A DNA stretch of 64,000 nt from Paraburkholderia kirstenboschensis. GTDB lineage: Bacteria > Pseudomonadota > Gammaproteobacteria > Burkholderiales > Burkholderiaceae. A program made the position numbers and the translations under genes. The stretch is taken from NCBI RefSeq assembly GCF_904848585.1, contig NZ_CAJHCR010000005.1:248001-312000 (forward strand), written 5' to 3'. A model generated the notes under the pieces. The model made no database searches, had not been told where the DNA came from, and saw only the letters and a list, made by a program, of their open reading frames with translations. Positions 34,533-43,936 of the stretch are shown here, in pieces (the first letter of the stretch is position 1; each line of letters opens with the position of its first letter).

Positions 34533-37500
34533 CTACCGTTTTCCCCGGAGGGCTCGCGTCAAGCCTAGCTCGTCATAGGGCTTGGCCAGAATGACCGCCC
34601 CGGCAAGCCATTCGTTGCTCAACGCGCTCGGGTCTGGATTGCCGGATGCAATCACGACGTGCAGGTCCGGGTATTTCTTGCGCGCCTGAACTGCAAGCTC
34701 GCTGCCTGACATACCGGGCAAGCCCAGGTCAACAATCAGCACGTCTAGAGGTTGAGCGTCCAGAATCGGGAGCGCCTGTTCCGCACTGGCCGCGGTGAAC
34801 ACGCGGTGCCCGAGACTTTCGAGCATGTCTCCGGTGGACATCAGGATCAATTCCTCGTCCTCGACCAGCAGCACGCGCAGCGCGAGGTAAGCAACGTCGT
34901 TGACAGGCCGTTCGCGGACGGGCCGGGAACGGACCGCCGGGGCCGGGCGCTGGCTGTTCAGTTGCCGTTGATTTGCCAACACGTGACGCAGCCGTCGCGC
35001 CAAAGCCTCGCGGGTGTATGGCTTACTCAGCAACTCGATGCCTTCATCGAGGCGGCCGCCATGCACGATCGCATTTTCCGTATAGCCCGACGTAAAAAGC
35101 ACTGCGATGTCCGGCAACCGCTCCCTCGCCTTTCGAGCAAGTTCGGGGCTGCGCAGCGGGCCAGGCATGACCACATCGGTGAAGAGCAGATCGATCGGCA
35201 CGCCGCTCTCTATGATGGCCCATCCGCTTTGCGCATCTCTCGCTTTCAGCACCCGATATCCAAGGTCCGTCAGCATATCGACAACCGTGTTGCGCACATC
35301 TTCGTCATCCTCTACTACCAGGATAGTCTCCGTTCCCCCAACCGCGGGTGCGGTCTCAGTCTCCGGCGTGCGATCCTCCTCCTGGCGAGACCTTGGCAAG
35401 TAGATACGGATGGTGGTCCCTTCGCCCAGCTCACTGTAGATTTTGATGTGGCCTTCTGACTGCTTGACGACGCCCCACACCATGCTCAGGCCAAGGCCGG
35501 TTCCCTGCCCTTCCGGCTTCGTGGTGAAGAAGGGTTCAAACGCGTGCTCGATGACTTCTCCCGACATTCCGGAGCCCGTATCGGTGACGGCAAGCATCAC
35601 GTACTGGCCTGGCCGGACGTCGGGGTGGGCAGCGGCGTAAACGGCATCGAGCGACGCATTTCCCGCCTCGATCGTCAATTTGCCACGGCCTCTCATTGCG
35701 TCGCGCGCGTTGATGGCGAGATTGAGTAACGCGTTCTCCACCTGGCTCGGATCGACCATGGTGTTCCAGAGACCGCCGGAGATGACGGTTTCGATCTCTA
35801 TCTCCTCACCCAGAGCGCGGCGCAGCATATCGTCCATCTCGCGGATGAACCGGCCAAGATTGACCACCTTGGGTCGCATCGGCTGGCGCCGCCCGAAAGC
35901 AAGCAATTGCGAGGCGAGTTTCGAGCCGCGTGTGACCCCGGCTAGCGCGTTACGTAAGCGCCTTTCCCCGGCTTCATGGCCGGCGATGTCTCTCGCCAAC
36001 AGCTGGAGATTCCCCGCAATCACTTGCAGCAGGTTGTTGAAATCATGAGCCACCCCGCCGGTCAGTTTGCCGATCGCCTCCATCTTCTGTGCGTGGCGCA
36101 GCGCCTCTTCGACGCGCTCGCGTTCCTCGGCCGCGCTAAGTAGCTGTTCATTCGCAGCCTGGAGTTCTAACGTCCTTTCGACGACTTTTGCTTCCAGCGT
36201 CTCGTTCAAGCGTAGCTGCCGTTCCTCGCTTTCACGCAAAGCCTGCTCGGTCACGGTGCGTTGTGCGATCTCTGTCTGGGCGGCCTGATACAACCGCGCA
36301 TTGTCGATGGCGATCGCCGCCTGGGCCGCGACACCAATCAGCAGGCGCTCGGCGCGCTCGGTAAATACATCAGGTTCGGGATGACCGAAGAAAAGACCGC
36401 CCAGCACTTCGCCAGAGCGCGAAACGACCGGAGCGGCCAGGTAGCTGCACACGGGCAGATGCCCTTCAGGCATGCCGAAATACGGAGCGCTCTTGCCATA
36501 GCGCGGATCGCGCGTGATGTCGGCGGAGCGCACGATAGCCTCGCCGTTGAACGTCGGCGCAAACACCTTCGTGTTGCGCGGCATCGGAAATTTTGAAAAC
36601 GCTTCGCGCGGCACGCCCGAGATGGAATAGAGCGTATAGCGCTCGCCACGCTCGTCGAGCACATTGTAGAAAAACGCGCCAAATGCGGCGCCCGTGAGCT
36701 CTTTCGCGGCATCGGTGACGACTTGCACAGCCTGGTCCAGATCCAGCTCGGCCGCGATCGTCGCGCCGATTTTATTGAGGACCTCGAGCAGGTTGGCCTC
36801 GTCGCGCAGAGCGTGGCTCATCTGTTTGCGAAGTGTCGCCATGGCGAGCGCTGCGTTGACCCGGGCAACGAGTTCGCGCGCCGAAAATGGTTTGACGAGG
36901 TAGTCGTCGGCGCCGGCAGCGAGGCCATCCAGGCTCGCCTCTTCTCCCGCTCGCGCCGACAACGCGATGATGGGCAGGTCCTTCAACGCCGCATCGCCAC
37001 GGATGGAACGTATCAAGCCAAAGCCATCCAGCCTGGGCATCATGATGTCGGTGAGCAGAAGATCGGGACGGCGGTGGCGAATCGTCTCCAATGCAGCCTG
37101 CCCATCCGCGACGACTTCGACATGATGAGAACCGCCTAGCAGACGTTGCACGTAGGCACGCATGTCGGCGTTGTCGTCGGCCAGAAGAATGTGAGCCCCA
37201 TCGGTCACCGGCGGCGCCGGCGTCGTAGCGGACTCGCTGATCCTGTCTCTGCCGGAAGTCTCGTGAGGCGCATTCCCGTCGGGCAACCAGCGCTCAGCCT
37301 CGCCGACGTAGGCCTCGACACGCAAGGCGCTGGAACTCAGCGGTCCTTCATGCTCGATCTGCGGCGTTGCCAGATGTCGCGTGCCAAAAGGAATGGCAAC
37401 GGTGAAGACTGTCCCTTTGCCGATTTCGCTTTCTACCCGAACGGTGCCGCCATGCAGCCTGACAAGTTCCTCGACGAGAGCGAGGCCTATGCCGCTGCCC

Positions 37501-39125
37501 TCGAACGAGCGACCGCGCGCCCCCTCGATACGGTGAAACCGCTCAAAGAGCCGCGGCAGTTCCGCCGCGGGAATACCTGTCCCAGTATCCCGAACGACCA
37601 GTTCAGCCGATTCGCGCTGCCTGAGTTCGACCGATACCCCGCCTTCGAACGTGAACTTGAACGCGTTCGAAAGCAGGTTCAGGACAATCTTTTCCCACAT
37701 GTCACGGTCCACGTAGACCGGCTCAGTCAGCGTCTCGCAATCGACCGTCAGCGTCAGCCCAGCACGCTCCATGGCCGAGCGGAAATTGCTGGCGAGGTCC
37801 GTGGTGAGCTGCGCAAGATCCGTGGCTTGAAAGCTGGCCTGCAAGCGCCCCGCCTCGATCCGCGAAAAATCCAGCAGGGAATTAACGAGTTTCAGGAGCC
37901 GCAGGCCGTTGCGGTGGGCAAGCTCAACCTGCCGGAGCCCTCCTTCGCCGAGTTGCTCCGGGTCGGCGAGCAACTCTTCTATCGGCCCCAGCATCAAGGT
38001 CAGAGGCGTACGGAACTCATGACTGACATTGGAAAAAAACGTCGTCTTGGCGCGATCGATCTCGGCCAACGCCTCGGCACGTCGCCGTTCTTCCTCGTAG
38101 GCGCGGGCACTGGCCAAGGCGGCTGCAATATGTGAGGCGGCTCGCTCCAGGAAAGCCTGGTAGTCGTCGTCGACGGCGCGGCGTGGGCTTATCCCCGCGA
38201 CGAGAATGGCGGCAACCGCTCCCGGGTGCGCCGTCGCCTGAATCGGAAGGATGAGCGCATGAGTACACGGCTCGGGCCACGGGCCGCCAGGGAGCGGGTT
38301 CGTGAAACGTTCGGCAAGATCGTCCACGAGAAGTTTCTGCCCTGTCCGCCGCACGCTGGCGAGAGGCCATGGCGCGTCGGCGTGGGCAATGTCGATTACC
38401 GTCGGCGCAGCCGGACCGTCCCGGTCGATCCCGGTGAGTCCCATCAGGTGCGCCTGCTGTCCTTTGTCATCGATCCGGTAAAGGAGACTGAATGGCACAT
38501 CGACGCTTTTCGTGGCGAGCAGCGTCGCCGCGACTGCAAATACCTCTTGCTCGTCTCGCCTCGCAGTCAGTGCCTCGGCAAGCTCGCGCAGCGCACGTTC
38601 ACGCCGCTCTGCAAGGACAGCGGAAGTCGTTTCCAGGACGGCATTGAAGATGCCCTCTACCTGGCCACCCTCGCCCCGGATCGGGCTGAACGTGAAGTTG
38701 AAATAGCACTCTTCCGTGTACCCGTGGCGGTGCATGGGGAGCAATTGGTCATGCTGCCATACCCCGGCTCCGGTCTCCTGCACTTGATGGAACAGCGGGC
38801 CGATAGTGTCCCAGATCTCGGGCCACACTTCCCGGCCTGGCCGGCCCAGCGCCCAGGGGTGCTTCTTGCCCGGAATCGAACTCCAGGCGTCGTTGTAGAG
38901 CAGCGCCAGTTCCGGTCCCCAGTAGATGGCGATCGGAAAATTCGCTTCCAGACAAATGCTCAAGGCGGACCGCAAGCTTTGCGGCCAGGCTTCAGGTTCA
39001 CCCAAGGGCGTGGCGCTCCAGTTGTGCGCGCGCATCAGCGCGCCCATTTCGCCGCCGCCATACAGGAAATCATGAGCCACAGACGGTGCTGTACGGTATG
39101 TGTCGGATGATGTCTGGTCGCTCAC
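34533..39125 (-). CDS. Giant hybrid sensor kinase: PAS-GAF-kinase-REC-GAF-kinase-REC-REC
   Basis: A 1530-residue cytosolic signalling protein with no membrane helix. Order: PAS-like N terminus (about 30-180); GAF (about 190-350); first transmitter with H-box SHEFRTPLTLM (His near 370) and ATPase GSGIGLALVEELV; receiver 1 (HILLADDNADM, Asp in LLLTDIMMP near 691); a second GAF (about 790-945). Next a second transmitter of the HDFNN type (GGVAHDFNNLLQVI, His near 1026) with ATPase GTGLGLSMVWGVV, receiver 2 (ILVVEDDEDV, Asp in LLFTDVVMPG) and receiver 3 (VLLVEDEELI, Asp in LIVDLGLPG). The start is GTG at 39125 with GAGG upstream. No DNA-binding output domain is present, so signals must leave by phosphotransfer or the terminal receiver. 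Confidence 0.93.
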   Translation of the reverse strand: MSDQTSSDTYRTAPSVAHDFLYGGGEMGALMRAHNWSATPLGEPEAWPQSLRSALSICLEANFPIAIYWGPELALLYNDAWSSIPGKKHPWALGRPGREVWPEIWDTIGPLFHQVQETGAGVWQHDQLLPMHRHGYTEECYFNFTFSPIRGEGGQVEGIFNAVLETTSAVLAERRERALRELAEALTARRDEQEVFAVAATLLATKSVDVPFSLLYRIDDKGQQAHLMGLTGIDRDGPAAPTVIDIAHADAPWPLASVRRTGQKLLVDDLAERFTNPLPGGPWPEPCTHALILPIQATAHPGAVAAILVAGISPRRAVDDDYQAFLERAASHIAAALASARAYEEERRRAEALAEIDRAKTTFFSNVSHEFRTPLTLMLGPIEELLADPEQLGEGGLRQVELAHRNGLRLLKLVNSLLDFSRIEAGRLQASFQATDLAQLTTDLASNFRSAMERAGLTLTVDCETLTEPVYVDRDMWEKIVLNLLSNAFKFTFEGGVSVELRQRESAELVVRDTGTGIPAAELPRLFERFHRIEGARGRSFEGSGIGLALVEELVRLHGGTVRVESEIGKGTVFTVAIPFGTRHLATPQIEHEGPLSSSALRVEAYVGEAERWLPDGNAPHETSGRDRISESATTPAPPVTDGAHILLADDNADMRAYVQRLLGGSHHVEVVADGQAALETIRHRRPDLLLTDIMMPRLDGFGLIRSIRGDAALKDLPIIALSARAGEEASLDGLAAGADDYLVKPFSARELVARVNAALAMATLRKQMSHALRDEANLLEVLNKIGATIAAELDLDQAVQVVTDAAKELTGAAFGAFFYNVLDERGERYTLYSISGVPREAFSKFPMPRNTKVFAPTFNGEAIVRSADITRDPRYGKSAPYFGMPEGHLPVCSYLAAPVVSRSGEVLGGLFFGHPEPDVFTERAERLLIGVAAQAAIAIDNARLYQAAQTEIAQRTVTEQALRESEERQLRLNETLEAKVVERTLELQAANEQLLSAAEERERVEEALRHAQKMEAIGKLTGGVAHDFNNLLQVIAGNLQLLARDIAGHEAGERRLRNALAGVTRGSKLASQLLAFGRRQPMRPKVVNLGRFIREMDDMLRRALGEEIEIETVISGGLWNTMVDPSQVENALLNLAINARDAMRGRGKLTIEAGNASLDAVYAAAHPDVRPGQYVMLAVTDTGSGMSGEVIEHAFEPFFTTKPEGQGTGLGLSMVWGVVKQSEGHIKIYSELGEGTTIRIYLPRSRQEEDRTPETETAPAVGGTETILVVEDDEDVRNTVVDMLTDLGYRVLKARDAQSGWAIIESGVPIDLLFTDVVMPGPLRSPELARKARERLPDIAVLFTSGYTENAIVHGGRLDEGIELLSKPYTREALARRLRHVLANQRQLNSQRPAPAVRSRPVRERPVNDVAYLALRVLLVEDEELILMSTGDMLESLGHRVFTAASAEQALPILDAQPLDVLIVDLGLPGMSGSELAVQARKKYPDLHVVIASGNPDPSALSNEWLAGAVILAKPYDELGLTRALRGKR

Positions 39126-39623
39126 GGCTACCTCAACTGGACAAAAAGGCAGCCATTATCCTTCAAATGCGGCGGTTCGTAGTGTGCCCATGTGGGAGGT
39201 TTCTTCGTTGCCTCCTGCTGGCCATTTACCCTTTCGCGGCCATTGCATCAGGAGGGCAGATAAGCGCGCAAAAGGCGGGCGGACTTTGCGAAATACGTAC
39301 CGGCGACGTTTCGAGGCAGCGGTCATTGATACCGCTGTTTGGATAGTCTGCACTGCGCGCACGCACGGAATGCGCATACGCTCCGGGATAGATGCCGTTG
39401 AGCTTGGCCGTGCCGGTCAGGACCTTCATTGCAAGCAAGTTGTTCCACGGTCCAGCACGTGTGGGCAGCCGCCTCGCCTCGGCCGAGGCAAGCGGAACAG
39501 ACCGTTAGTTGCGTAAGAAGACGCCATTGCCTAGCGCAAACTACACCGAGAGGGCGAGGCGCATACGATCGCCAACTGCCCTCTGGCAGTTGGCACTCAG
39601 CGAGTCGTATACCGAGCCCTGCG
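39126..39623. other. Gene-free region between two minus-strand genes
   Basis: About 500 bp upstream of the hybrid kinase start. No frame in it is convincing. It contains the nested inverted repeat at 39563-39610 close to the downstream end of the DUF2945 gene. The kinase promoter should lie near 39130-39250 but I cannot assign it. Confidence 0.5.
39563..39610. terminator. Nested inverted repeat, probable terminator of the DUF2945 gene
   Basis: The inner arms GCCAACTGCC (39571-39580) and GGCAGTTGGC (39585-39594) are perfect, with a CTCT loop. The outer arms ATACGA (39563-39568) and TCGTAT (39605-39610) are also perfect complements. It sits 14 bp beyond the DUF2945 stop. There is no T tract on either side, so a structured RNA or protein-binding site remains possible. 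Confidence 0.5.
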
Positions 39624-39839
39624 CTAGCCCCGCGACTTGCGCAGTGCCCCGGCCTTATGAACCGCGCGCTTGCCGCTCTTCTCGCTCTCCACTTCATACG
39701 ACGGACTGGACGGCGATGCCGCAACAACATGTCCATCCACTTTTGCGCGCTCAGTAATGACGCGTTTGACGCGCCCGTGCGTTTCGCCCTGCGATGTGTT
39801 CCAGCTAACGCGATCCTTCGGTTTGAGATCGTCGCTCAT
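39624..39839 (-). CDS. DUF2945 / HVA1-type TUDOR domain protein
   Basis: A 71-residue protein that is almost only the domain: KPKDRVSWNTSQGETHGRV, then VDGHVVAASPSSPSYEVESEKSGKRAVHKAGALRK. This pattern is the DUF2945 (hypervirulence-associated TUDOR) family, small basic beta-barrels of unknown role. The ATG at 39839 is preceded by GGAGGG; the longer frame is not supported. Confidence 0.82.
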   Translation of the reverse strand: MSDDLKPKDRVSWNTSQGETHGRVKRVITERAKVDGHVVAASPSSPSYEVESEKSGKRAVHKAGALRKSRG

Positions 39840-40009
39840 TGCGACCCTCCGTTCGTCAAGTTGATGGGAGTCGGATGCGCAATCGACATGCCGCGCACAC
39901 GGCGCGTCGATCTCGCAGCGTCGTGCGGACACCCGGCGCCCCGAGGCGCAGTTGTGAGGCCCGACTTCCGCCAGCAAACAGCGCCTCACCGCATCAACTC
40001 CGTCAGCAG

Positions 40010-42427
40010 TCAGGTCGGCATCGCGCCATCGTTAGGACGATGGCGCTCCTCGCCTGCGATGGCCGCGCCTGTACGGTCGTTGCGCACGTCGCCTTGCTGC
40101 CACGTCGACGCCTCGTCCTCCGGCAAGCAATCTCCCTTGCTGATCGAGAGCAGCACGGGCACAGACTTATACGACGGTGTCCCGCTACGCGCGTCGCAGT
40201 CATGCAATGCAATGAGCCCGTTCGCCTCGGGGTAGTAGGCCGCCATCGATCCGCGGGGAATGTCGTAAGCGACCGCCGTCATGCCGCACAGGCGACGCGA
40301 TCCGCCGAGGCTCACGGTATCTTCGATCGCCTCGACATCGACGAGATCGCCATGCTGCAGTCCGCGCGAGTCGAGATCCTGCTCGTTGACGAAAACCACA
40401 TCGCGACGGCCCGATATGCCGCGATAGCGGTCGTTGTAGCCGTAAATGGTCGTGTTGTACTGATCGTGGCTGCGTATCGTGGCGAGCAGTAGCGCGTCAC
40501 TGCGATTCACGCGCGGATCTTCCATGACGCCGCTATGGGCGATGAAACGCGCGCGGCCGTCGGGCGTGTCCCAGCGGCGCGCAGACGCGGCGTTGTAAAG
40601 CCGGAAGCCGCCCGGTTCTCGTATCCGCTCGTTGTAGTGCTCGAATTGCGGAAACACCGCTTCGATCAGGTCGCGAATGCGGCTGTAGTCGGCGACCCAG
40701 CCATCCCAGTCGAGCGCCGGATCGTCGAGCGATGCTTTAGCAATGCCCGCGACGATCGCCGGTTCGGAGCGCAGATGCTCGGACGCCGGCGGCAGTGATC
40801 CTTGCGACGCATGCACCATCGACATGGAGTCTTCGACGGTGACAGACTGCGGCCCGCTTGCCTGGATATCCAGTTCGGTGCGTCCGAGACACGGGAGCAA
40901 CAGCGTCTCTTTCGCAGCCAGCAGATGCGAGCGGTTCAGCTTCGTGGCGATATGCACAGCCAGGTCGAGCTTGCGGATCGCGTCGAAGCAGACGCCGGGG
41001 TCCGACATCGCGACCGGCAGATTGCCGCCCAGACAGATCAGCGCCTTCGCGCGCTCGTCGCGCATGGACTGCATCGCGGCAATTGCGCCGTGCCCGTGCT
41101 CGCGCGGAGGCTCGAAGCCGAACACGCGCTTGAGCGAATCGAGGAATGCAGGCGGCGGCACTTCGGTGATGCCCACCGTGCGATCGCCTTGCACGTTGGA
41201 GTGGCCACGCAGCGGACAGATGCCTGCGCCATCGCGTCCAATGTTTCCTCGCATGAGTAACAGGTTCGCAATCTGCTGGACGTTCGCGGTCCCGCTGCGA
41301 TGCTGTGTGATACCCATTCCATAGCAGGCGATCACGGCGCGAGACTCTGCATAAATGCGCGCAAGCTTTTCGATCTCGTCGCGCGCAACGCCCGAGGTCG
41401 ACACGATCTGGCCCCACGGCGTGGCTTCCAGATCGCGCACCAGCTCGTCGAACCCGGTCGTGTGTTCGTCGATGAACGCGCGATCCACTACGCCCTCGCC
41501 TCCGTTCTCGCGGCTCTCCCGGTCCATGTCGAGCAGCGTTTTCATCATCCCTTTCAGGGCTGCGACGTCGCCACCGATCTTGAGTTGCACATAGTCGGTG
41601 GCAATAGGCGTAGAGCGTCCAGTGGCCATTTCCACAGCGTCTTGTGGCGAAGTGAAACGCTCCAGTCCGCGTTCGCGCAACGGATTGAGGGCCACGATTT
41701 TCGCCCCGCGCCGCGCGGCGGCGCGCAGCGTCGCGAGCATGCGCGGATGGTTGGTGCCGGGATTGTGTCCGATGCAGAATATCGCGTCGCAATGGTCGAA
41801 GTCAGCGAGCGTGACCGTGCCCTTGCCGACGCCGATTGATTCGGGAAGGCCCACGCTCGTGGGCTCGTGGCACATGTTCGAACAGTCGGGGAAGTTGTTC
41901 GTGCCGAATCGGCGTGCGAGCAGTTGGAACAAAAACGCCGCCTCGTTCGACGCCCGCCCCGATGTGTAGAACTCCGCCATGTTCGGATCGGGTAAGGCGC
42001 GTAGCGCGGCGCCGATCCGCGCGAACGCCTCGTCCCACTCGATCGGCACGTAGCGGTCGGTGGCGGCGTCGTAGCGCATTGGATGAGTCAATCGCCCTTC
42101 GTCTTCTAGCGCGAAGTCGCTCCAGTGCCACAGTTCGCTGAGCGAATGCAGTGCGAAAAATTCGGGTGTCGTACGTTTGCTCGTCGCTTCCCACGACACA
42201 GCCTTCGCGCCGTTTTCACAAAACTCGAACGACGAGGTGCTGCGCGGGTCCGGCCACGCGCACCCAGGGCAATCGAAGCCGGCCGGTTGATTCACCTTCA
42301 ACAGCATCGTCGCCTCGCGCGCCACACCCATCTGCTGGCGCACGGCGCGAGCAACTGCCTGCAACGCCCCCCAGCCGCCAGCCGGGCCGCCATAGGGCCC
42401 AACTCCTGGTACATCACGCTTGCTCAT
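40010..42427 (-). CDS. FdhF/YdeP-family molybdopterin oxidoreductase
   Basis: An 805-residue enzyme of the formate-dehydrogenase-alpha-like branch containing E. coli YdeP. Near the N terminus FDCPGCAWPD (Cys 53 and 56) is the family Cys pair. FYTSGRASNEAAFLFQLLARR, DCSNMCHEP and GHNPGTNHPRML follow as molybdopterin-binding segments. ICPLRGHSNVQGDRTVGI is also typical. A C-terminal beta domain holds a second MGD-binding region. There is no Tat signal, so it is cytosolic. GGAGG precedes the ATG at 42427. The substrate is unknown; YdeP is linked to acid resistance in E. coli. No accessory subunit or fdhD is adjacent. Confidence 0.9.
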   Translation of the reverse strand: MSKRDVPGVGPYGGPAGGWGALQAVARAVRQQMGVAREATMLLKVNQPAGFDCPGCAWPDPRSTSSFEFCENGAKAVSWEATSKRTTPEFFALHSLSELWHWSDFALEDEGRLTHPMRYDAATDRYVPIEWDEAFARIGAALRALPDPNMAEFYTSGRASNEAAFLFQLLARRFGTNNFPDCSNMCHEPTSVGLPESIGVGKGTVTLADFDHCDAIFCIGHNPGTNHPRMLATLRAAARRGAKIVALNPLRERGLERFTSPQDAVEMATGRSTPIATDYVQLKIGGDVAALKGMMKTLLDMDRESRENGGEGVVDRAFIDEHTTGFDELVRDLEATPWGQIVSTSGVARDEIEKLARIYAESRAVIACYGMGITQHRSGTANVQQIANLLLMRGNIGRDGAGICPLRGHSNVQGDRTVGITEVPPPAFLDSLKRVFGFEPPREHGHGAIAAMQSMRDERAKALICLGGNLPVAMSDPGVCFDAIRKLDLAVHIATKLNRSHLLAAKETLLLPCLGRTELDIQASGPQSVTVEDSMSMVHASQGSLPPASEHLRSEPAIVAGIAKASLDDPALDWDGWVADYSRIRDLIEAVFPQFEHYNERIREPGGFRLYNAASARRWDTPDGRARFIAHSGVMEDPRVNRSDALLLATIRSHDQYNTTIYGYNDRYRGISGRRDVVFVNEQDLDSRGLQHGDLVDVEAIEDTVSLGGSRRLCGMTAVAYDIPRGSMAAYYPEANGLIALHDCDARSGTPSYKSVPVLLSISKGDCLPEDEASTWQQGDVRNDRTGAAIAGEERHRPNDGAMPT

Positions 42428-42589
42428 TTCTCGTCCTCCGGTAAGCATCCGGGGAAACGCGCAAGCGATGTGCCCACGGGGTCGCGCTGGTTGCAGACTT
42501 CGTGCGGAACGTGGATGAGGAGCAGACGCCGCTCAAGGGCAGCCAGCGCCACGAAACTGCAGATCGGTTCCCAAGGCCCCTGACAAAAG

Positions 42590-42609
42590 CACTGTATAGA
42601 TGTACAGTG
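42590..42609. promoter_or_regulatory. LexA (SOS) box upstream of dinB
   Basis: CACTGTATAGATGTACAGTG matches the CTGT-N8-ACAG LexA consensus exactly, with extended symmetry on both flanks. It lies 118 bp before the dinB start and about 160 bp before the divergent oxidoreductase start. Repression of dinB by LexA, relieved by DNA damage, is the natural reading. Confidence 0.85.
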
Positions 42610-42726
42610 CCGGTAAAATACCTGCCAACCTCACGTGCCCCTGCCCCGCTGCTTATTCAGAACGCTGCTGATGAGCGTCGCGTTGCCCGGGCGGCACCAC
42701 CGAACGCTACTTTTGAGTAACAAGGC

Positions 42727-43872
42727 ATGCCAGATGACCGGCGCATAGCCCACATCGACATGGACGCATTCTTTGCGTCTTGTGAACTGTCGCAGTATCC
42801 AGAACTACGAGGCGAGGCCATGGTGGTTGCCGGTCGTCGCACGGATGCGCCGCGAACAAACCCGGACGGCACGCGGGAATTTTCGCGCTTACGCGACTAT
42901 GTGGGCAGAGGCGTCTTAACCACCGCCACCTACGAAGCCCGCGCACTTGGAGTTCATTCCGGCATGCCCACCATGAAGGCCGCCCGGTTAGCGCCGAATG
43001 CGATTCTCCTTCCGGTGAACTTCGACCTCTATCGAACGTATTCGCGCCTGTTCAAAGATGCAATCCGGTCGGTCACCCCGAGCATACAAGACGTCGGAAT
43101 CGACGAAGTCTACGCAGACGTCTCGCTCACGAGTGGCAGTTCGGAGGAAGTAGCGCGCAAGTTGAAGTCCGCGGTGTTGGAAGCAACGAATCTCACCTGC
43201 TCTGTGGGAATCGCACCCAACAAGCTGCTTGCAAAGCTGTGCTCCGATATACAAAAACCCGACGGCATCACGATCCTGAAGTTCGAGGACATGCAGTCCA
43301 GGATCTGGCCAATGGCCGCAAACAAGATCAACGGTATCGGCCCCAAGGCCAGCGCGAAGCTTGCGTCATTGGGAATAACGACCATCGGTGGAATCGCTGC
43401 GTGCGACGAGCCCTGGCTCATAGAGCACTTTGGCCGGAGCTATGGCGCGTGGCTTCGCAGGGTGTCCCACGGTCTCGATGACAGACCCGTGGTGACATAC
43501 AGCGAACCGGTCTCGATGAGCCGCGAGACCACGTTCGAACGGGATCTGCATGCGGTGCGGCACCGGCAGGAACTGGGCGCCGCATTCACCCGGCTGTGCG
43601 AACAGGTGGCAGCCGATCTACAGAGAAAAGGCTATCTGGCGAGGAAGATCGGCATCAAGCTGCGCTTTAACGACTTCAAAACAGTCACGCGCGACATAAC
43701 GCTTCCTGAACCCATTGCCAACGCGGAAGCTTTGCGTCGCGCGGCAACTGACTGCCTGAAAAGAGTGGAGCTCGTTAAATCCATCAGACTGCTCGGAGTC
43801 AAGGCCGGTAACCTGCAACCCGCCGGACAAGCTCCTCGCGACGAGTCGGTTCAGTTCACGCTTGATTTCTAA
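42727..43872 (+). CDS. dinB: DNA polymerase IV (Y family)
   Basis: A 381-residue translesion polymerase. Catalytic carboxylates are in HIDMDAFFA (residues 9-17) and VGIDEVYAD (Asp126-Glu127). A helix-hairpin-helix segment is present (INGIGPKASAKLASLGI), followed by the little-finger domain. Compared with E. coli DinB there are about 25 extra residues after VVAGR (RTDAPRTNPDGTREFSRL and following) before the VLTTATYEAR segment. The usual SLDEA is GIDEV. The C terminus ends VQFTLDF, similar to a beta-clamp-binding peptide. A LexA box lies upstream. Confidence 0.95.
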   Translation: MPDDRRIAHIDMDAFFASCELSQYPELRGEAMVVAGRRTDAPRTNPDGTREFSRLRDYVGRGVLTTATYEARALGVHSGMPTMKAARLAPNAILLPVNFDLYRTYSRLFKDAIRSVTPSIQDVGIDEVYADVSLTSGSSEEVARKLKSAVLEATNLTCSVGIAPNKLLAKLCSDIQKPDGITILKFEDMQSRIWPMAANKINGIGPKASAKLASLGITTIGGIAACDEPWLIEHFGRSYGAWLRRVSHGLDDRPVVTYSEPVSMSRETTFERDLHAVRHRQELGAAFTRLCEQVAADLQRKGYLARKIGIKLRFNDFKTVTRDITLPEPIANAEALRRAATDCLKRVELVKSIRLLGVKAGNLQPAGQAPRDESVQFTLDF

Positions 43873-43918
43873 TTCGCGCGTTCTGTTCCATGCAGCGCGA
43901 CACGGAGCGCCGAAGCGG

Positions 43919-43936
43919 TGCCTGCCAGTTCAGGCA
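43919..43936. terminator. Small hairpin between convergent dinB and kinase genes
   Basis: TGCCTG (43919-43924) pairs with CAGGCA (43931-43936) around CCAGTT. It overlaps the last codons of the kinase gene. The six-bp stem is weak. Confidence 0.35.

Noticed and set aside
34463..34594. A 43-codon plus-strand ORF with GGGAGG before its ATG
   Set aside because: The product is mostly Arg/Ser/Leu and overlaps the coding end of the hybrid kinase; it more likely reflects the G-rich arm of the flgM hairpin.
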